NCBI GenBank assembly: GCA_002307135.1
Contig: DBTQ01000026.1
Span: 1-44,318, forward strand
Length of the DNA stretch: 44,318 nucleotides
Source of the DNA: Bacteroidetes bacterium UBA1312
Lineage (GTDB): Bacteria > Bacteroidota > Bacteroidia > Chitinophagales > Chitinophagaceae
Direction: 5' to 3'
Made by a program: the position numbers and the translations under genes
Shown here: in pieces, positions 7,718 through 16,559 of the stretch
How positions within the stretch are numbered: position 1 is the first letter of the stretch
Layout: each line of letters begins with the position of its first letter
The notes under the pieces: generated by a model
Told to the model about the DNA's origin: nothing
What the model saw: the letters and a program-made list of their open reading frames with translations, nothing else
Database searches by the model: none

Positions 7718-7771
7718 GAGTCCGTAAAAATACAAAATGCTGATGGAGCAGCTTGCATATTTTACGGACTC
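7718..7771. repeat. Long imperfect hairpin in the 7.6-8.5 kb gap
   Basis: Two perfect 12-nt arms (GAGTCCGTAAAA at 7718-7729 and its complement at 7760-7771) enclose 30 nt that can form an inner ATGC/GCAT pairing. It is far from either flanking start codon and could be an RNA structure, a bidirectional terminator or an inserted palindromic element. Confidence 0.5.
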
Positions 7772-7985
7772 TTACTTACCAATTTACAAACAAATAGACA
7801 ATAATGATGTTGTCATTAGGTCAAACATACGCTGTCATTTTTGCTAACAGCGAGGAAATTTCCCTGCTTTTTTAAAAAATATTGTTAATAAAATGCTAAC
7901 GATATAGTGTCCTTGAATTTCCCTTTTTAGTAAGGTAATAGCATAGGGTTTTCCAATATAGAATGGGAAATTATTGGTTACCCAC

Positions 7986-8147
7986 CTCGAAACTAAACCG
8001 AGGGTAGATAAAAGGTGAACTTACCCCGACAAATAGGTGGGGGGAGGGTACCCTAAAGGTGAACTTACCCTAGCTCAAAGCTAAACCAGGGGTAGGTAAA
8101 AGGTAAACTTACCCTGGCAAAGAGGTGGGTAGGGGTATCCTTAGGGG
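7986..8147. repeat. Two diverged 88-nt tandem repeat units, GC-rich
   Basis: The segments beginning at 7986 and 8074 align with an 88-nt period over about 73 nt. Shared blocks include CTAAACC(G/A)(A/G)GGGTAG, AAAAGGT(G/A)AACTTACCC and AGGTGGG. The core AAAGGTGAACTTACCC or a variant occurs three times (about 8012, 8056 and 8099), about 44 nt apart, so the 88-nt unit may itself be a doubled 44-nt unit. The block is conspicuously rich in G runs compared with its AT-rich surroundings. I do not believe the reading frames through it. Confidence 0.6.
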
Positions 8148-8160
8148 TGGGGGTAGGGTA

Positions 8161-8191
8161 CCTCGGAGGTAAACCGGGTTTAGCTCCGAGG
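8161..8191. repeat. 31-nt palindrome
   Basis: The arms CCTCGGAG and CTCCGAGG enclose TAAACC and GGTTTA around a central G, with one G-G mismatch per side. A partial copy of the right half lies inverted at about 7979-7999, at the start of the tandem repeat. Confidence 0.55.
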
Positions 8192-8209
8192 TGGGTAGCA
8201 GCATTTGCC
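8172..8209 (+). repeat. Copy 1 of an interspersed intergenic repeat
   Basis: About 38 nt reading AACCGGGTTTAGCTCCGAGG and on through AGCAGCATTTG recurs with roughly seven substitutions at 11411-11448. Both copies are intergenic and in the same orientation, so this looks like a genomic repeat family rather than chance. Confidence 0.6.
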
Positions 8210-8419
8210 CCTCAAAATCAACATCCTATTGCCCAAAACACCCAAGTCTATAGGAGGGCTCTTGTGTCCTGTAGTCTTAAACTCCTAGGTCAATATGCTG
8301 GTCGATTACAATTAATTATTTCCTTTCATGTGCAATTTAAAATCTGCACTTTGCAGCTAAAATTCCCGTTTACAGGAACAAATATTTGATTGTGAATTTA
8401 TTTTATGTAATATTTTAAT

Positions 8420-8458
8420 AATTATTATAAAATATATGCTATATATTTTATAATAATT
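8420..8458. repeat. Perfect 18-bp AT palindrome upstream of lipoprotein gene
   Basis: Two 18-nt perfectly complementary arms of only A and T are separated by GCT. It ends 46 nt before the ATG at 8505. A loosely promoter-like TTTG ... TACTTTG follows immediately (8457-8479). It could be a cruciform/regulatory site or a terminator of an unseen transcript. Confidence 0.5.
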
Positions 8459-8504
8459 TGATTTATTGCCTGTACTTTGCGGTTTCATTAAAATATTTTT
8501 AAAG

Positions 8505-9764
8505 ATGAAGAATAGAACTTCAAATTCAGCGCAAGCGACTTACAGTCGTATTTGCAAGTATGGACTGAGTGTAATACTTGCCACATTTGCATTGACTTCC
8601 TGCAATAAAAAGGAAGTAACTACAACGAATGGAACAACACTTACTGCTCCGAAATCAACAGCTAGAATGCTTAGCCAAGCAGAAGTTGATGCCATTATTG
8701 ATCGAACCAATAATTTTGTTAGTTATTCTAATGCATGGATTTCTAATCCAGCTACAACAATACCACAAGGTATTTTGTCTGAGTTGAGTGACAATGATGC
8801 TGTAGCCTATATCGAAGATGCCTACAACTTTGTATATACTAATCGTAACATCAATCTGATCGACACAAAAAGTGATGATTACAATGTTACAGTACCTAAA
8901 AACACAAATGGTAAAGTGGCTATTGCCAATCTTGCTGCTGTATTTGCCAATAGTATGACACATATCCGCTCCGTGTATAATACTGTATCCGGTCCTAAAA
9001 CATTGGACAATGTTGATATATCTGTAATAAGTACTTCTAATAGTAATGTAGTACTTCATTTTAAATCATTTATTTGTTCCGGAGCTTTGCCATTGCCTGT
9101 AATTCCCATATCCGGCGGCGGTTCGACAGCTATCTCTTTTTCTGGTGGTAAACAATATAATATCTGTAAAGCCAATAAACTACTTGGTATAAATGGTGAT
9201 CCTACGTCAGCGGGTCATGATGCAACAGGTTACCTTATCCAAGCCCTCAGGGCTAATTGGACTTCCAGCATCTTAGCACCTGGTAGTATATATGCAACAG
9301 TAGGACCATTGGGTGGTCCGCGATATAAGGCAATCAACATAACAATGCCTTTTGCATCTACGGGCGGAAGAGATGCTTGTGCTATCCCTAAAGATCCGTC
9401 AAGCAATCCATGGTTTGCAGTACACCCTTGCTTTAAGGATCATAATGCGCTCATGTTTTGGAGCTTTTATTATAGACCTTGCTTTGGTAATAATTGGATA
9501 GGAGATTCTGCCATGAACTATTCACTCAACACATTGCCCAATGTGTTCCATGCAGAGGAGGCTGTAGTGGGTAAATCACTTTGGTTTGTGAATATCACTT
9601 CTGAGGCAGATGATCATATTGTAGTTGACACTCCAAAAAGAGTTGCAGACAGTGTAGCTACTTGGCTTATTATGGCTGAAGTATATGCTGATCTTGTAGA
9701 TATTACACTCGCTACACGTACTGTTAACAAAAATGGTGGGTCAGGCACTTTTAGTGCGTTCTGA
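8505..9764 (+). CDS. Large hypothetical lipoprotein
   Basis: This is a 419-aa protein from the ATG at 8505; an upstream in-frame ATG at 8466 would add 13 residues and weaken the signal peptide. The N-terminus ends in a lipobox (FALTSC, then NKKE), so it is a lipoprotein. The body has no motif I recognise. It contains a run of small residues ('PVIPISGGGSTAISFSGG') and several Cys (for example 'DACAIP', 'HPCFKDH', 'YYRPCFG') that might form disulfides outside the cytoplasm. It sits 58 nt upstream of a T9SS-targeted protein on the same strand, so the two may be co-expressed. Confidence 0.7.
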   Translation: MKNRTSNSAQATYSRICKYGLSVILATFALTSCNKKEVTTTNGTTLTAPKSTARMLSQAEVDAIIDRTNNFVSYSNAWISNPATTIPQGILSELSDNDAVAYIEDAYNFVYTNRNINLIDTKSDDYNVTVPKNTNGKVAIANLAAVFANSMTHIRSVYNTVSGPKTLDNVDISVISTSNSNVVLHFKSFICSGALPLPVIPISGGGSTAISFSGGKQYNICKANKLLGINGDPTSAGHDATGYLIQALRANWTSSILAPGSIYATVGPLGGPRYKAINITMPFASTGGRDACAIPKDPSSNPWFAVHPCFKDHNALMFWSFYYRPCFGNNWIGDSAMNYSLNTLPNVFHAEEAVVGKSLWFVNITSEADDHIVVDTPKRVADSVATWLIMAEVYADLVDITLATRTVNKNGGSGTFSAF

Positions 9765-9822
9765 TATTATGATATCGGAATAAAATGGTCAATAATTTTA
9801 TATTCTAAATAGATAAAAGGAA

Positions 9823-11352
9823 ATGAGATATTTAATATTTGTATTGTTTTGCTGCTTATCGCAACATGTTGTAGCGCAGCATCTTTTTGTACCTCCAAGC
9901 TTTAATACCTCCGTTAATGAATCTGCGGTTGGTTTTAGTGAAATACCACACGCCTGCTATTTGTTTATGGGGCAACGAGACAATCCAGATTCCTCCGGTT
10001 TTGTTTTTACGACAGATATTAATGGTAATGTACAACAAGCCAAATTTTTGTACGCAGCGAACAGTAGTATCGTATTTAAAAAAGCAACAACCAATCCGGA
10101 TCAAACCATATCTTTATATGGTGAACAGTACAAGTATGCCGATTCGACATCCTATATTTTCTATGCCCGTATAGATACGCTACTCCATATACTCGACACC
10201 AAAACATATATAATAGACAATTCTATTAGAAAACGAACCACATTTTCAAGTAAACATACTCAAATAGGTAATAGCGTATATTCCATTTACGAATATTATG
10301 AGCAGGATACGAACACTCACTTTCATTTTAAAGCCAAACTGGTCAAATGGAATCTGTTGGGGGATACACTGAGTACTAATTCTATGGATTCCTGCTTCTG
10401 GTCTGGAACTGTGACACTTGGTCCATATAGGATGATATCTTCCCTTTGCCCTTCCGCGGATAGCGTTGGCTTATTGGCTTGTGTCCGAACCAGTACAGAT
10501 ATACGTATCTGCTGGATAGATACTAATTTAAGATTGGTTGATACACTCACATCTTTCAGATTAGCTCGACCTGATCCACGTGGACTCTCCGATACGATAC
10601 TCTATGAGAGTAGTCCTTATTTTAGTCCTTGCGCTCTAGAGCTCAATAAAGGAAATGTTGTGGTGGCGGGTCATTTTATGGATTATAACACCTTCACAAT
10701 AAACTCAGGGATAGAAAAGTATAACAACACTACTCCCCCAGTGTATAAATACAGCATTTACCATCCTCCGTATGCCAATGTTAATTCAAATTCCAGAAGT
10801 CCTCATAGTTTGATACAGCAGCAAGCTTATTTATATACAGCGATTAATATCAATGGTACTACTAATGTTTACTGCGAAACTATTGCAGTAGCTAAATACG
10901 ATACTAGTGGGCATCGCTTGTGGCTGAGTTGTTTTGGTGATACTACTACCAATAAAAATTCTACTATATCAAATGGAATGTTTGCTTGTAGCGATGGGGG
11001 GCTAATTATACTTGGTTCAAGCACTAACAGCATAAGTGGTACAGATTTCTATATTTTCAAACTCGACGCTGCCACTGGTTATCCCACCAGTATCGTCAAT
11101 GTAAGTGAGCAATTGCGCAGCGGAATAGTCGTTTATCCTAATCCTGCCACTACGGAGCTGAATGTAAAAGGTGCAACATCGGGCAGCAAGGCAGTTCTTT
11201 ACGACATGACGGGTAAAGAAATCTATAATGCTGAATTAGCCCCGACCAATTATAGTGTCCCCATTGCCTCATTACCAACAGGCAATTATCTGTATAAGAT
11301 TATAGATAAAAATGGTTTACAATTGAGTAGTGGGATGTGGGTCAGGCAATAA
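9823..11352 (+). CDS. Secreted beta-rich protein with T9SS C-terminal sorting domain
   Basis: This 509-aa protein has a signal peptide (MRYLIFVLFCCLSQHVVA, Q19). The body is beta-rich with repeated 'YDTSGHRLWLSCFGDT'/'GGLIILGSSTNS' phrases, as in the WD40-like or delta-60-type repeat proteins of Bacteroidota. The C-terminal 75 residues form a type A sorting domain: 'IVVYPNPATTELNVKGA', then 'AVLYDMTGKEIYN', then 'LPTGNYLYKIIDKNG'. It should be exported through T9SS to the surface. It is followed by a strong terminator. The function of the passenger is unknown. Confidence 0.8.
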   Translation: MRYLIFVLFCCLSQHVVAQHLFVPPSFNTSVNESAVGFSEIPHACYLFMGQRDNPDSSGFVFTTDINGNVQQAKFLYAANSSIVFKKATTNPDQTISLYGEQYKYADSTSYIFYARIDTLLHILDTKTYIIDNSIRKRTTFSSKHTQIGNSVYSIYEYYEQDTNTHFHFKAKLVKWNLLGDTLSTNSMDSCFWSGTVTLGPYRMISSLCPSADSVGLLACVRTSTDIRICWIDTNLRLVDTLTSFRLARPDPRGLSDTILYESSPYFSPCALELNKGNVVVAGHFMDYNTFTINSGIEKYNNTTPPVYKYSIYHPPYANVNSNSRSPHSLIQQQAYLYTAININGTTNVYCETIAVAKYDTSGHRLWLSCFGDTTTNKNSTISNGMFACSDGGLIILGSSTNSISGTDFYIFKLDAATGYPTSIVNVSEQLRSGIVVYPNPATTELNVKGATSGSKAVLYDMTGKEIYNAELAPTNYSVPIASLPTGNYLYKIIDKNGLQLSSGMWVRQ

Positions 11353-11368
11353 ATTTTAAACATGGGTG

Positions 11369-11409
11369 AACAAAAAAGCTGTATCAAATAATGATACAGC
11401 TTTTTTGTT
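11369..11409. terminator. Bidirectional rho-independent terminator
   Basis: A perfect 18-bp stem with a 5-nt loop is flanked by A6 on the left and T6 on the right, so it can stop transcription in both directions. It separates the plus-strand T9SS gene from the convergent Nramp gene. Confidence 0.9.
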
Positions 11410-11410
11410 G

Positions 11411-11448
11411 AACCGAGTTTAGCTCTAAGGCGGGCAGCAGCATTTGAG
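11411..11448 (+). repeat. Copy 2 of the interspersed intergenic repeat
   Basis: It matches 8172-8209 in the same orientation, including GTTTAGCTC and AGCAGCATTTG. It lies between the terminator and the 3' end of the Nramp gene. Confidence 0.55.
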
Positions 11449-11467
11449 CCCTTTCTATTGCCTATAA

Positions 11468-13342
11468 TTATTGTGCAATAAACACAGGAATCTTTACCCG
11501 ATGCCTTACCGAATTTACTGTTTCGCCAAACAGAATGTCTTTGAAACTGTGGTGCCCGTGGCTGCCTAAAATCAGCAAATCACAATTGTTTGTATTCACT
11601 ATCTCTGCGATAGCCTTTACTCTGTTTTTAAAACCAATTTTACCTTCGGCAGCTTTGCCATTGTTTTCAAAAATTTGTAAATAATGATCGAGGCGTACTT
11701 TATCTTCCTGTGTTTCGAGGTCGTAAGCCTCGGCGCCAATAGCATTAGCCGAAGCACTCTCTACAATATGTATGAGTGTAAAGCGCGTATTGGTTTCAGC
11801 AAGCTTGAGTGCATAAGCAATAACAGCACGGTCATGCTCACCAAAATCCACCGCAAGAGCGATGTGTTGGAATGGAGCAACATTTATTGCAGATACCGTA
11901 TCAATGCTTTGCGGGTGAATATTGCTGCTGTGCGTTTTTCTGTTTTGGAGTATCAGCGGATAAAAGATAGTGATAAATAGCAGCATTACAAAGCCAATTA
12001 AAAATACCAATGTCAATCCCTTTAGCCAAAAACTATCCGTACCAGAAATCCAATCGTAGCCACTGCCAAACAGCTGCCACAGATCGAGTCCGATAATAAT
12101 AATAGCTACAGTCCAGGAAAGTATTTTGACCTTAGTGCCAATGACAAAATCACCCATTCGTTTTTTGTCACTCACAAAATGAATGAGCGGAATAATGGCA
12201 AAAGCTAATTGCATACTCAGTATCACCTGGCTGAAAATAAGCATTGCATCTACTTCTTTCTCACCCATCACCAGAATCACAATGACCGTTGGTATAACTG
12301 CCAATAAGCGTGTAATCAACCGGCGCATCATCGGGTTGATTCGGATTTGTAAATAACCCTCCATCACTATTTGCCCTGCCAAAGTACCTGTAATTGTAGA
12401 GCTTTGCCCGGCAGCTATAAGTGCAATGGCAAACAGATGTGACGCCCATTTGCTGCCCAACATAGGGGCGAGTAGCTTGTGTGCCTCCTGCATGGAAGCT
12501 ACTTCGTGCAGGCCTGATTTGTAAAAAACTGCTGCTGCTAATACCAGTATGGCTGCATTGACGAAAAAAGCAAGATTCAAAGCAATCGTGCTGTCCAAAA
12601 AGTTGAAACGAATAGCCTTACGGATGGACTCTTTGTCTTTGCCCGTACGACGGGTTTGTACCAATGCAGAGTGCAGGTATAAATTGTGCGGCATCACTGT
12701 CGCTCCTATAATACCAATGGCAATGTATAACGCGGCTTTGTTAGGAATATGAGGTACTAGCCCATAAACAATTTCAGTTAGAGGAGGTTTTACATAGAGC
12801 ATCTCTATCCAGAAGCATAAACCTATGATGGCAATAAGCGATATGATAAAAGCCTCTAGCTTACGGATACCCAGCTTTTGGAGATAGAGCAGTAAAAAAG
12901 TATCGAGCACAGAAAGGAGTACACCATAGAGCAAGGGGATGCCCAGTAATAGATTTAGACCAATAGCCATACCCAGCACCTCTGCGAGGTCGCAGGCTGC
13001 AATAGCAATCTCTGCCAGTACATACAAAGAGAAATTGACTGCTCTTGGATAATAATAACGATTGCACTGCGCCAGATCGCGCCCTTGTACTATACCTAAT
13101 CTAGCACTCAGCGATTGGAGCAGCAGCGCCATCATATTGCTCATGAGCAATACCCATATCAGAGAATAGCCAAAGGCACTCCCGCCCGCTATATCCGTGG
13201 CCCAGTTGCCAGGATCCATATAGCCAACACTGATTAAATAAGCCGGTCCGAAAAATGCAAACGCACGTCGCCAGCCCTTCTTGCCTGTATCTACGCTTTC
13301 ATGCACATCGCTCAGCGAACGTTCATCTTTTATATGGCTCAT
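11468..13342 (-). CDS. Nramp divalent metal transporter fused to a UspA domain
   Basis: This 624-aa protein consists of an Nramp/MntH transporter (about 1-450, about 11 membrane segments) followed by a universal stress protein domain (about 485-624). Nramp metal-site motifs are intact: DPGN at 43-46 in TM1 and MPH at 217-219 in TM6. Mn(II) or Fe(II) uptake driven by protons is therefore expected. The USP part ends with 'GSHGHHSFKDILFGETV', matching the ATP-binding G-x2-G-x9-G pattern except that Glu follows the last Gly. The fusion suggests regulation of metal uptake by nucleotide. It is convergent with the T9SS gene and has its own -7 box upstream. Confidence 0.9.
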   Translation of the reverse strand: MSHIKDERSLSDVHESVDTGKKGWRRAFAFFGPAYLISVGYMDPGNWATDIAGGSAFGYSLIWVLLMSNMMALLLQSLSARLGIVQGRDLAQCNRYYYPRAVNFSLYVLAEIAIAACDLAEVLGMAIGLNLLLGIPLLYGVLLSVLDTFLLLYLQKLGIRKLEAFIISLIAIIGLCFWIEMLYVKPPLTEIVYGLVPHIPNKAALYIAIGIIGATVMPHNLYLHSALVQTRRTGKDKESIRKAIRFNFLDSTIALNLAFFVNAAILVLAAAVFYKSGLHEVASMQEAHKLLAPMLGSKWASHLFAIALIAAGQSSTITGTLAGQIVMEGYLQIRINPMMRRLITRLLAVIPTVIVILVMGEKEVDAMLIFSQVILSMQLAFAIIPLIHFVSDKKRMGDFVIGTKVKILSWTVAIIIIGLDLWQLFGSGYDWISGTDSFWLKGLTLVFLIGFVMLLFITIFYPLILQNRKTHSSNIHPQSIDTVSAINVAPFQHIALAVDFGEHDRAVIAYALKLAETNTRFTLIHIVESASANAIGAEAYDLETQEDKVRLDHYLQIFENNGKAAEGKIGFKNRVKAIAEIVNTNNCDLLILGSHGHHSFKDILFGETVNSVRHRVKIPVFIAQ

Positions 13343-13374
13343 CGGTTTAGACGAAAATTTTAAATAATAATTGT

Positions 13375-13394
13375 TACAAATGTAGTTAAATAAA
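13375..13394 (-). promoter_or_regulatory. Promoter block of the Nramp gene
   Basis: The minus strand contains TACATTTG (13384-13377), 34 nt before the ATG. The 20-nt block is identical to the block upstream of the MBL-fold gene. No clear TTTG -33 element is seen at the expected distance. A MntR or Fur site is not recognisable. Confidence 0.55.
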
Positions 13395-13556
13395 AGATAG
13401 ATTTGTCTAACATTTTTATTTTGTGAAACTTGGAGTAACTATAATCTTTTGCAATACATACTTTTGTAAAAAATAATAAGTGCAGAACAAATAAGCACCG
13501 ACTTTTGCACATTCAATAATTGAGCTGTTTACAGCTGATACTAAAACTTACGCTAC

Positions 13557-15326
13557 GTGAAATTACTTCTCAACTACCTGAGCAAATACAAGATGCTCAT
13601 TTTTATAGCGCTCTTGCTCGCTGCCATCAACCAGACATTCTCTCTGCTCAATCCATATATATTGGGTCATTACCTTATAGACAAATATGCCAAGCATCCC
13701 GAAACACTTACCCGACACGACTATATGTGGGGTGTAATGGGCGCTTTGGGTATGATTATTGGCGTGGCTATGATCAGTCGTATTGCTAAGGCATTTCAGG
13801 ACTACACAGTGAATGTGGTGATTCAAAAATTTGGGGCTAATATATATACGGATGGTTTGCGTCATGCATTGCGTTTACCTTATCAGGATTTTGAAGATCA
13901 ACGCAGTGGTGAAACTTTATCTGTATTGCAAAAGGTGCGTACGGATTGCGAAAAATTCATTTCTAACTTTGTAAACGTACTCTTTGTTACTATTGTGGGT
14001 ATTGTATTTGTGATGGTTTATGCATTCACATTGCATCCGTTGTTGCCTGTTATTTATTTGGTAGGTGCACTGGTATTGGGCTGGCTCACAAGTGTGTTGA
14101 GTAAGAAGATCAAATCGATTCAGAAAAATATAGTAAAAGAGACCAATGCATTGGCCGGTGCTACTACTGAATCGCTCCGCAATATAGAGTTGGTAAAGAG
14201 CTTGGGCTTGACACAACAGGAAATCAGAAGGCTTAATGCTACTACATTTAAAATATTGAAACTGGAGCTCAATAAGGTAAAGAGTATCCGCTCTATCAGT
14301 TTTGTGCAAGGTACTTTTGTCAACTTTTTGCAACAGTGTATTATGTTTGCCTTACTGTATTTTGTATTTCAAAAAACGCTTACAGTAGGTCAGCTGATGA
14401 CCATGCAATTTTATTCCTTCTTTATATTTGGCCCACTACAGGAGTTGGGTAATGTGATTCTTTCTTATCGCGAAGCAGAGGCATCGTTGAACAATATTCA
14501 ACAATTGTTTGGACGTCCTGTAGAAAAGAAACCATTACAACCTAAAGCGATCAATAAAATAGATAATCTTCGCTTTGAAGGAGTAGGTTTTCAACATCAG
14601 TCTGCAGCTCATCCTGCAATCGAAAATATATCTTTCGACATTAAGAAGGGAGAAACAGTTGCTTTTGTTGGCCCATCGGGAGCAGGAAAAACCACGTTGG
14701 TAAAACTATTGGTTGGTTTATATCATCCGGGCAAGGGTAATATTTATTACAACAATATTAATGGTACAGATATTGACTTCGATGAGCTTCGTCATCAAAT
14801 AGGTTTTGTAACTCAGGATACTCAATTGTTTTCCGGTACGATTAAGGAAAATTTATTGTTTGTAAATCCACAGGCTACGGATGAAGAAATACAGGAAGTA
14901 CTACAAAAATCGGCTTGTTACAATCTGTTGGCTCGTGCGGAAAATGGTATCAATACAATGATCGGTGAAGGCGGTTTGAAATTGTCTGGAGGAGAACGTC
15001 AACGACTTTCTATAGCACGCGCATTGTTGCGTCATCCGCGCCTGATGATTTTTGATGAAGCTACATCAGCATTGGATTCTCTTACCGAAGATGAAATTTC
15101 TCAAACTATTCGTGCTATTACCAATCAGCGTGAACATATCACTGTAATGATTGCCCACCGTTTGTCCACCATTATGTATGCAGATAGAATAGTAGTGTTG
15201 GAAAGAGGTAATGTAGCAGAAACAGGTACGCACGATGAATTGCTGGAGGAAAAAGGATTGTATTACGCTATGTGGCGCCAACAAATAGGTGAACGAAAAC
15301 AAACAAATAGTCAGTTGGTAGGTTAA
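13557..15326 (+). CDS. ABC exporter half-transporter (MsbA-like)
   Basis: This 589-aa protein fuses a six-helix type I exporter membrane domain (about 1-325) to an ATPase domain (about 340-580). The ATPase motifs are complete: Walker A GPSGAGKT (372-379), signature LSGGE (476-480), Walker B 'LMIFDEATSALDS' and a switch His in 'MIAHRLS'. It should homodimerise and flip a lipid or hydrophobic molecule outward. The start is a GTG; a frame beginning further upstream at 13520 is in another phase. The substrate cannot be told from sequence. It is transcribed away from the Nramp gene. Confidence 0.9.
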   Translation: MKLLLNYLSKYKMLIFIALLLAAINQTFSLLNPYILGHYLIDKYAKHPETLTRHDYMWGVMGALGMIIGVAMISRIAKAFQDYTVNVVIQKFGANIYTDGLRHALRLPYQDFEDQRSGETLSVLQKVRTDCEKFISNFVNVLFVTIVGIVFVMVYAFTLHPLLPVIYLVGALVLGWLTSVLSKKIKSIQKNIVKETNALAGATTESLRNIELVKSLGLTQQEIRRLNATTFKILKLELNKVKSIRSISFVQGTFVNFLQQCIMFALLYFVFQKTLTVGQLMTMQFYSFFIFGPLQELGNVILSYREAEASLNNIQQLFGRPVEKKPLQPKAINKIDNLRFEGVGFQHQSAAHPAIENISFDIKKGETVAFVGPSGAGKTTLVKLLVGLYHPGKGNIYYNNINGTDIDFDELRHQIGFVTQDTQLFSGTIKENLLFVNPQATDEEIQEVLQKSACYNLLARAENGINTMIGEGGLKLSGGERQRLSIARALLRHPRLMIFDEATSALDSLTEDEISQTIRAITNQREHITVMIAHRLSTIMYADRIVVLERGNVAETGTHDELLEEKGLYYAMWRQQIGERKQTNSQLVG

Positions 15327-15420
15327 TGAAAATTTATTAGTTTATTAATTAAATAAATGTAATTTTACGATAAGATAAATAGATTGCTCAAAAATTTCTT
15401 AACCTAAAACAAAAAAGCAA

Positions 15421-15786
15421 ATGAAGTACATCAATCCAATTCTTGCAACACTGTTAGCACTACCTTTTGTAGTATTCGGGCCAAACTACTTTTTACACTT
15501 TATGGCTACACCGCCAATGGATGGCGATGCAGGTACATTTGCAGGTATCCTATATAAAAGTAATTTTTTACTAGTGGTTAAAATCATGGAAATTTTATTT
15601 GGTTTCATGATATTATTCAATCTAAAACGTCCACTGGCACTTATATTGATCGCGCCGATTACCGTCAATATTATGATGTTTGAAGTGCTCATCGCGCATA
15701 AACCTGGTATTGGTGTTGTATTGGTATTACTCAACCTTATACTGTTGTTCCGCTATAAGAATAACTATAGGTCGATTTACGCTTAG
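15421..15786 (+). CDS. DoxX-like four-helix membrane protein
   Basis: This 121-aa protein has four hydrophobic segments and the DoxX-type layout 'FVVFGPNYFLHFM' ... 'KIMEILFGFMILF' ... 'ITVNIMMFEVLI'. It is an integral inner-membrane protein. It precedes the pirin gene by 37 nt on the same strand, and DoxX-like and pirin genes often occur together in proteobacteria and Bacteroidota, so a shared role in redox stress or aromatic/quinone handling is plausible but unproven. The start ATG follows an A-rich stretch rather than a Shine-Dalgarno site. Confidence 0.8.
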   Translation: MKYINPILATLLALPFVVFGPNYFLHFMATPPMDGDAGTFAGILYKSNFLLVVKIMEILFGFMILFNLKRPLALILIAPITVNIMMFEVLIAHKPGIGVVLVLLNLILLFRYKNNYRSIYA

Positions 15787-15823
15787 AAGAAATTATAAAG
15801 ATTAAAAGAGGAAAATAAAAAAA

Positions 15824-16540
15824 ATGTCGAATTCAGTATTACATAAGGTCGATACTAGAGGCGATGCCAATCATGGTTGGCTGCACAGCAAGCACACATT
15901 TAGCTTTGCTAATTACCACAATCCTGAAAGAATGCACTTTGGTGTGCTTCGTGTGCTCAACGATGACACCGTAGCGGCAGGTATGGGCTTTGGCACGCAT
16001 CCGCACGACAACATGGAAATCATCAGTATTCCCCTCGAAGGTGATTTGGAGCATAAGGACAGTATGGGCAATGTTGCATTGATCAAAAATGGTGATATAC
16101 AGGTAATGAGCGCTGGCTCTGGTGTTACGCATAGCGAATACAATAAAGACAGGGATCAGCAAGTCAAATTTTTGCAAATTTGGGTTTTCCCCAATAAGCG
16201 GAATGTTACACCTCGTTACGATCAAATTACTTTAAAGCTGGAAGATCGTAAAAACAAATTGCAACAAATATTATCACCCAATCCAGATGATGAGGGCGTG
16301 TGGATACATCAAAACGCATGGTTTCATTTAGGTAATTTCGATAAAGGAGTTGGCACTGAATATCAATTGAAGGGAAAGGGAAATGGTTTGTATATTTTTG
16401 ACCTGAAAGGCGATTTGAAAATCAATGAACAACTGCTTAATACCCGCGATGGCTATGGTATATGGGATACAGACAAGGTAAGCATCACTGCTGAAAGCGA
16501 TGCTGAGTTTTTATTGATGGAAGTACCGATGGACATTTAA
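15824..16540 (+). CDS. Pirin family protein (bicupin)
   Basis: This 238-aa protein matches the bacterial pirin/YhhW family, a two-cupin fold binding one Fe or Ni. The N-cupin metal ligands are visible: His59 and His61 in 'GTHPHDNMEII', and His103 and Glu105 in 'GSGVTHSEYN'. Family members have quercetin 2,3-dioxygenase activity in vitro; the true substrate is usually unknown. The length is typical. It is cytosolic and probably co-transcribed with the DoxX gene. A strong hairpin follows the stop. Confidence 0.9.
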   Translation: MSNSVLHKVDTRGDANHGWLHSKHTFSFANYHNPERMHFGVLRVLNDDTVAAGMGFGTHPHDNMEIISIPLEGDLEHKDSMGNVALIKNGDIQVMSAGSGVTHSEYNKDRDQQVKFLQIWVFPNKRNVTPRYDQITLKLEDRKNKLQQILSPNPDDEGVWIHQNAWFHLGNFDKGVGTEYQLKGKGNGLYIFDLKGDLKINEQLLNTRDGYGIWDTDKVSITAESDAEFLLMEVPMDI

Positions 16541-16559
16541 TGATTTAATGTCAATGCTC

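Noticed and set aside
8147..8389. 80-aa frame running through the GC-rich repeat
   Set aside because: It is composed of translated repeat and palindrome sequence, has no natural composition and no promoter or family match.
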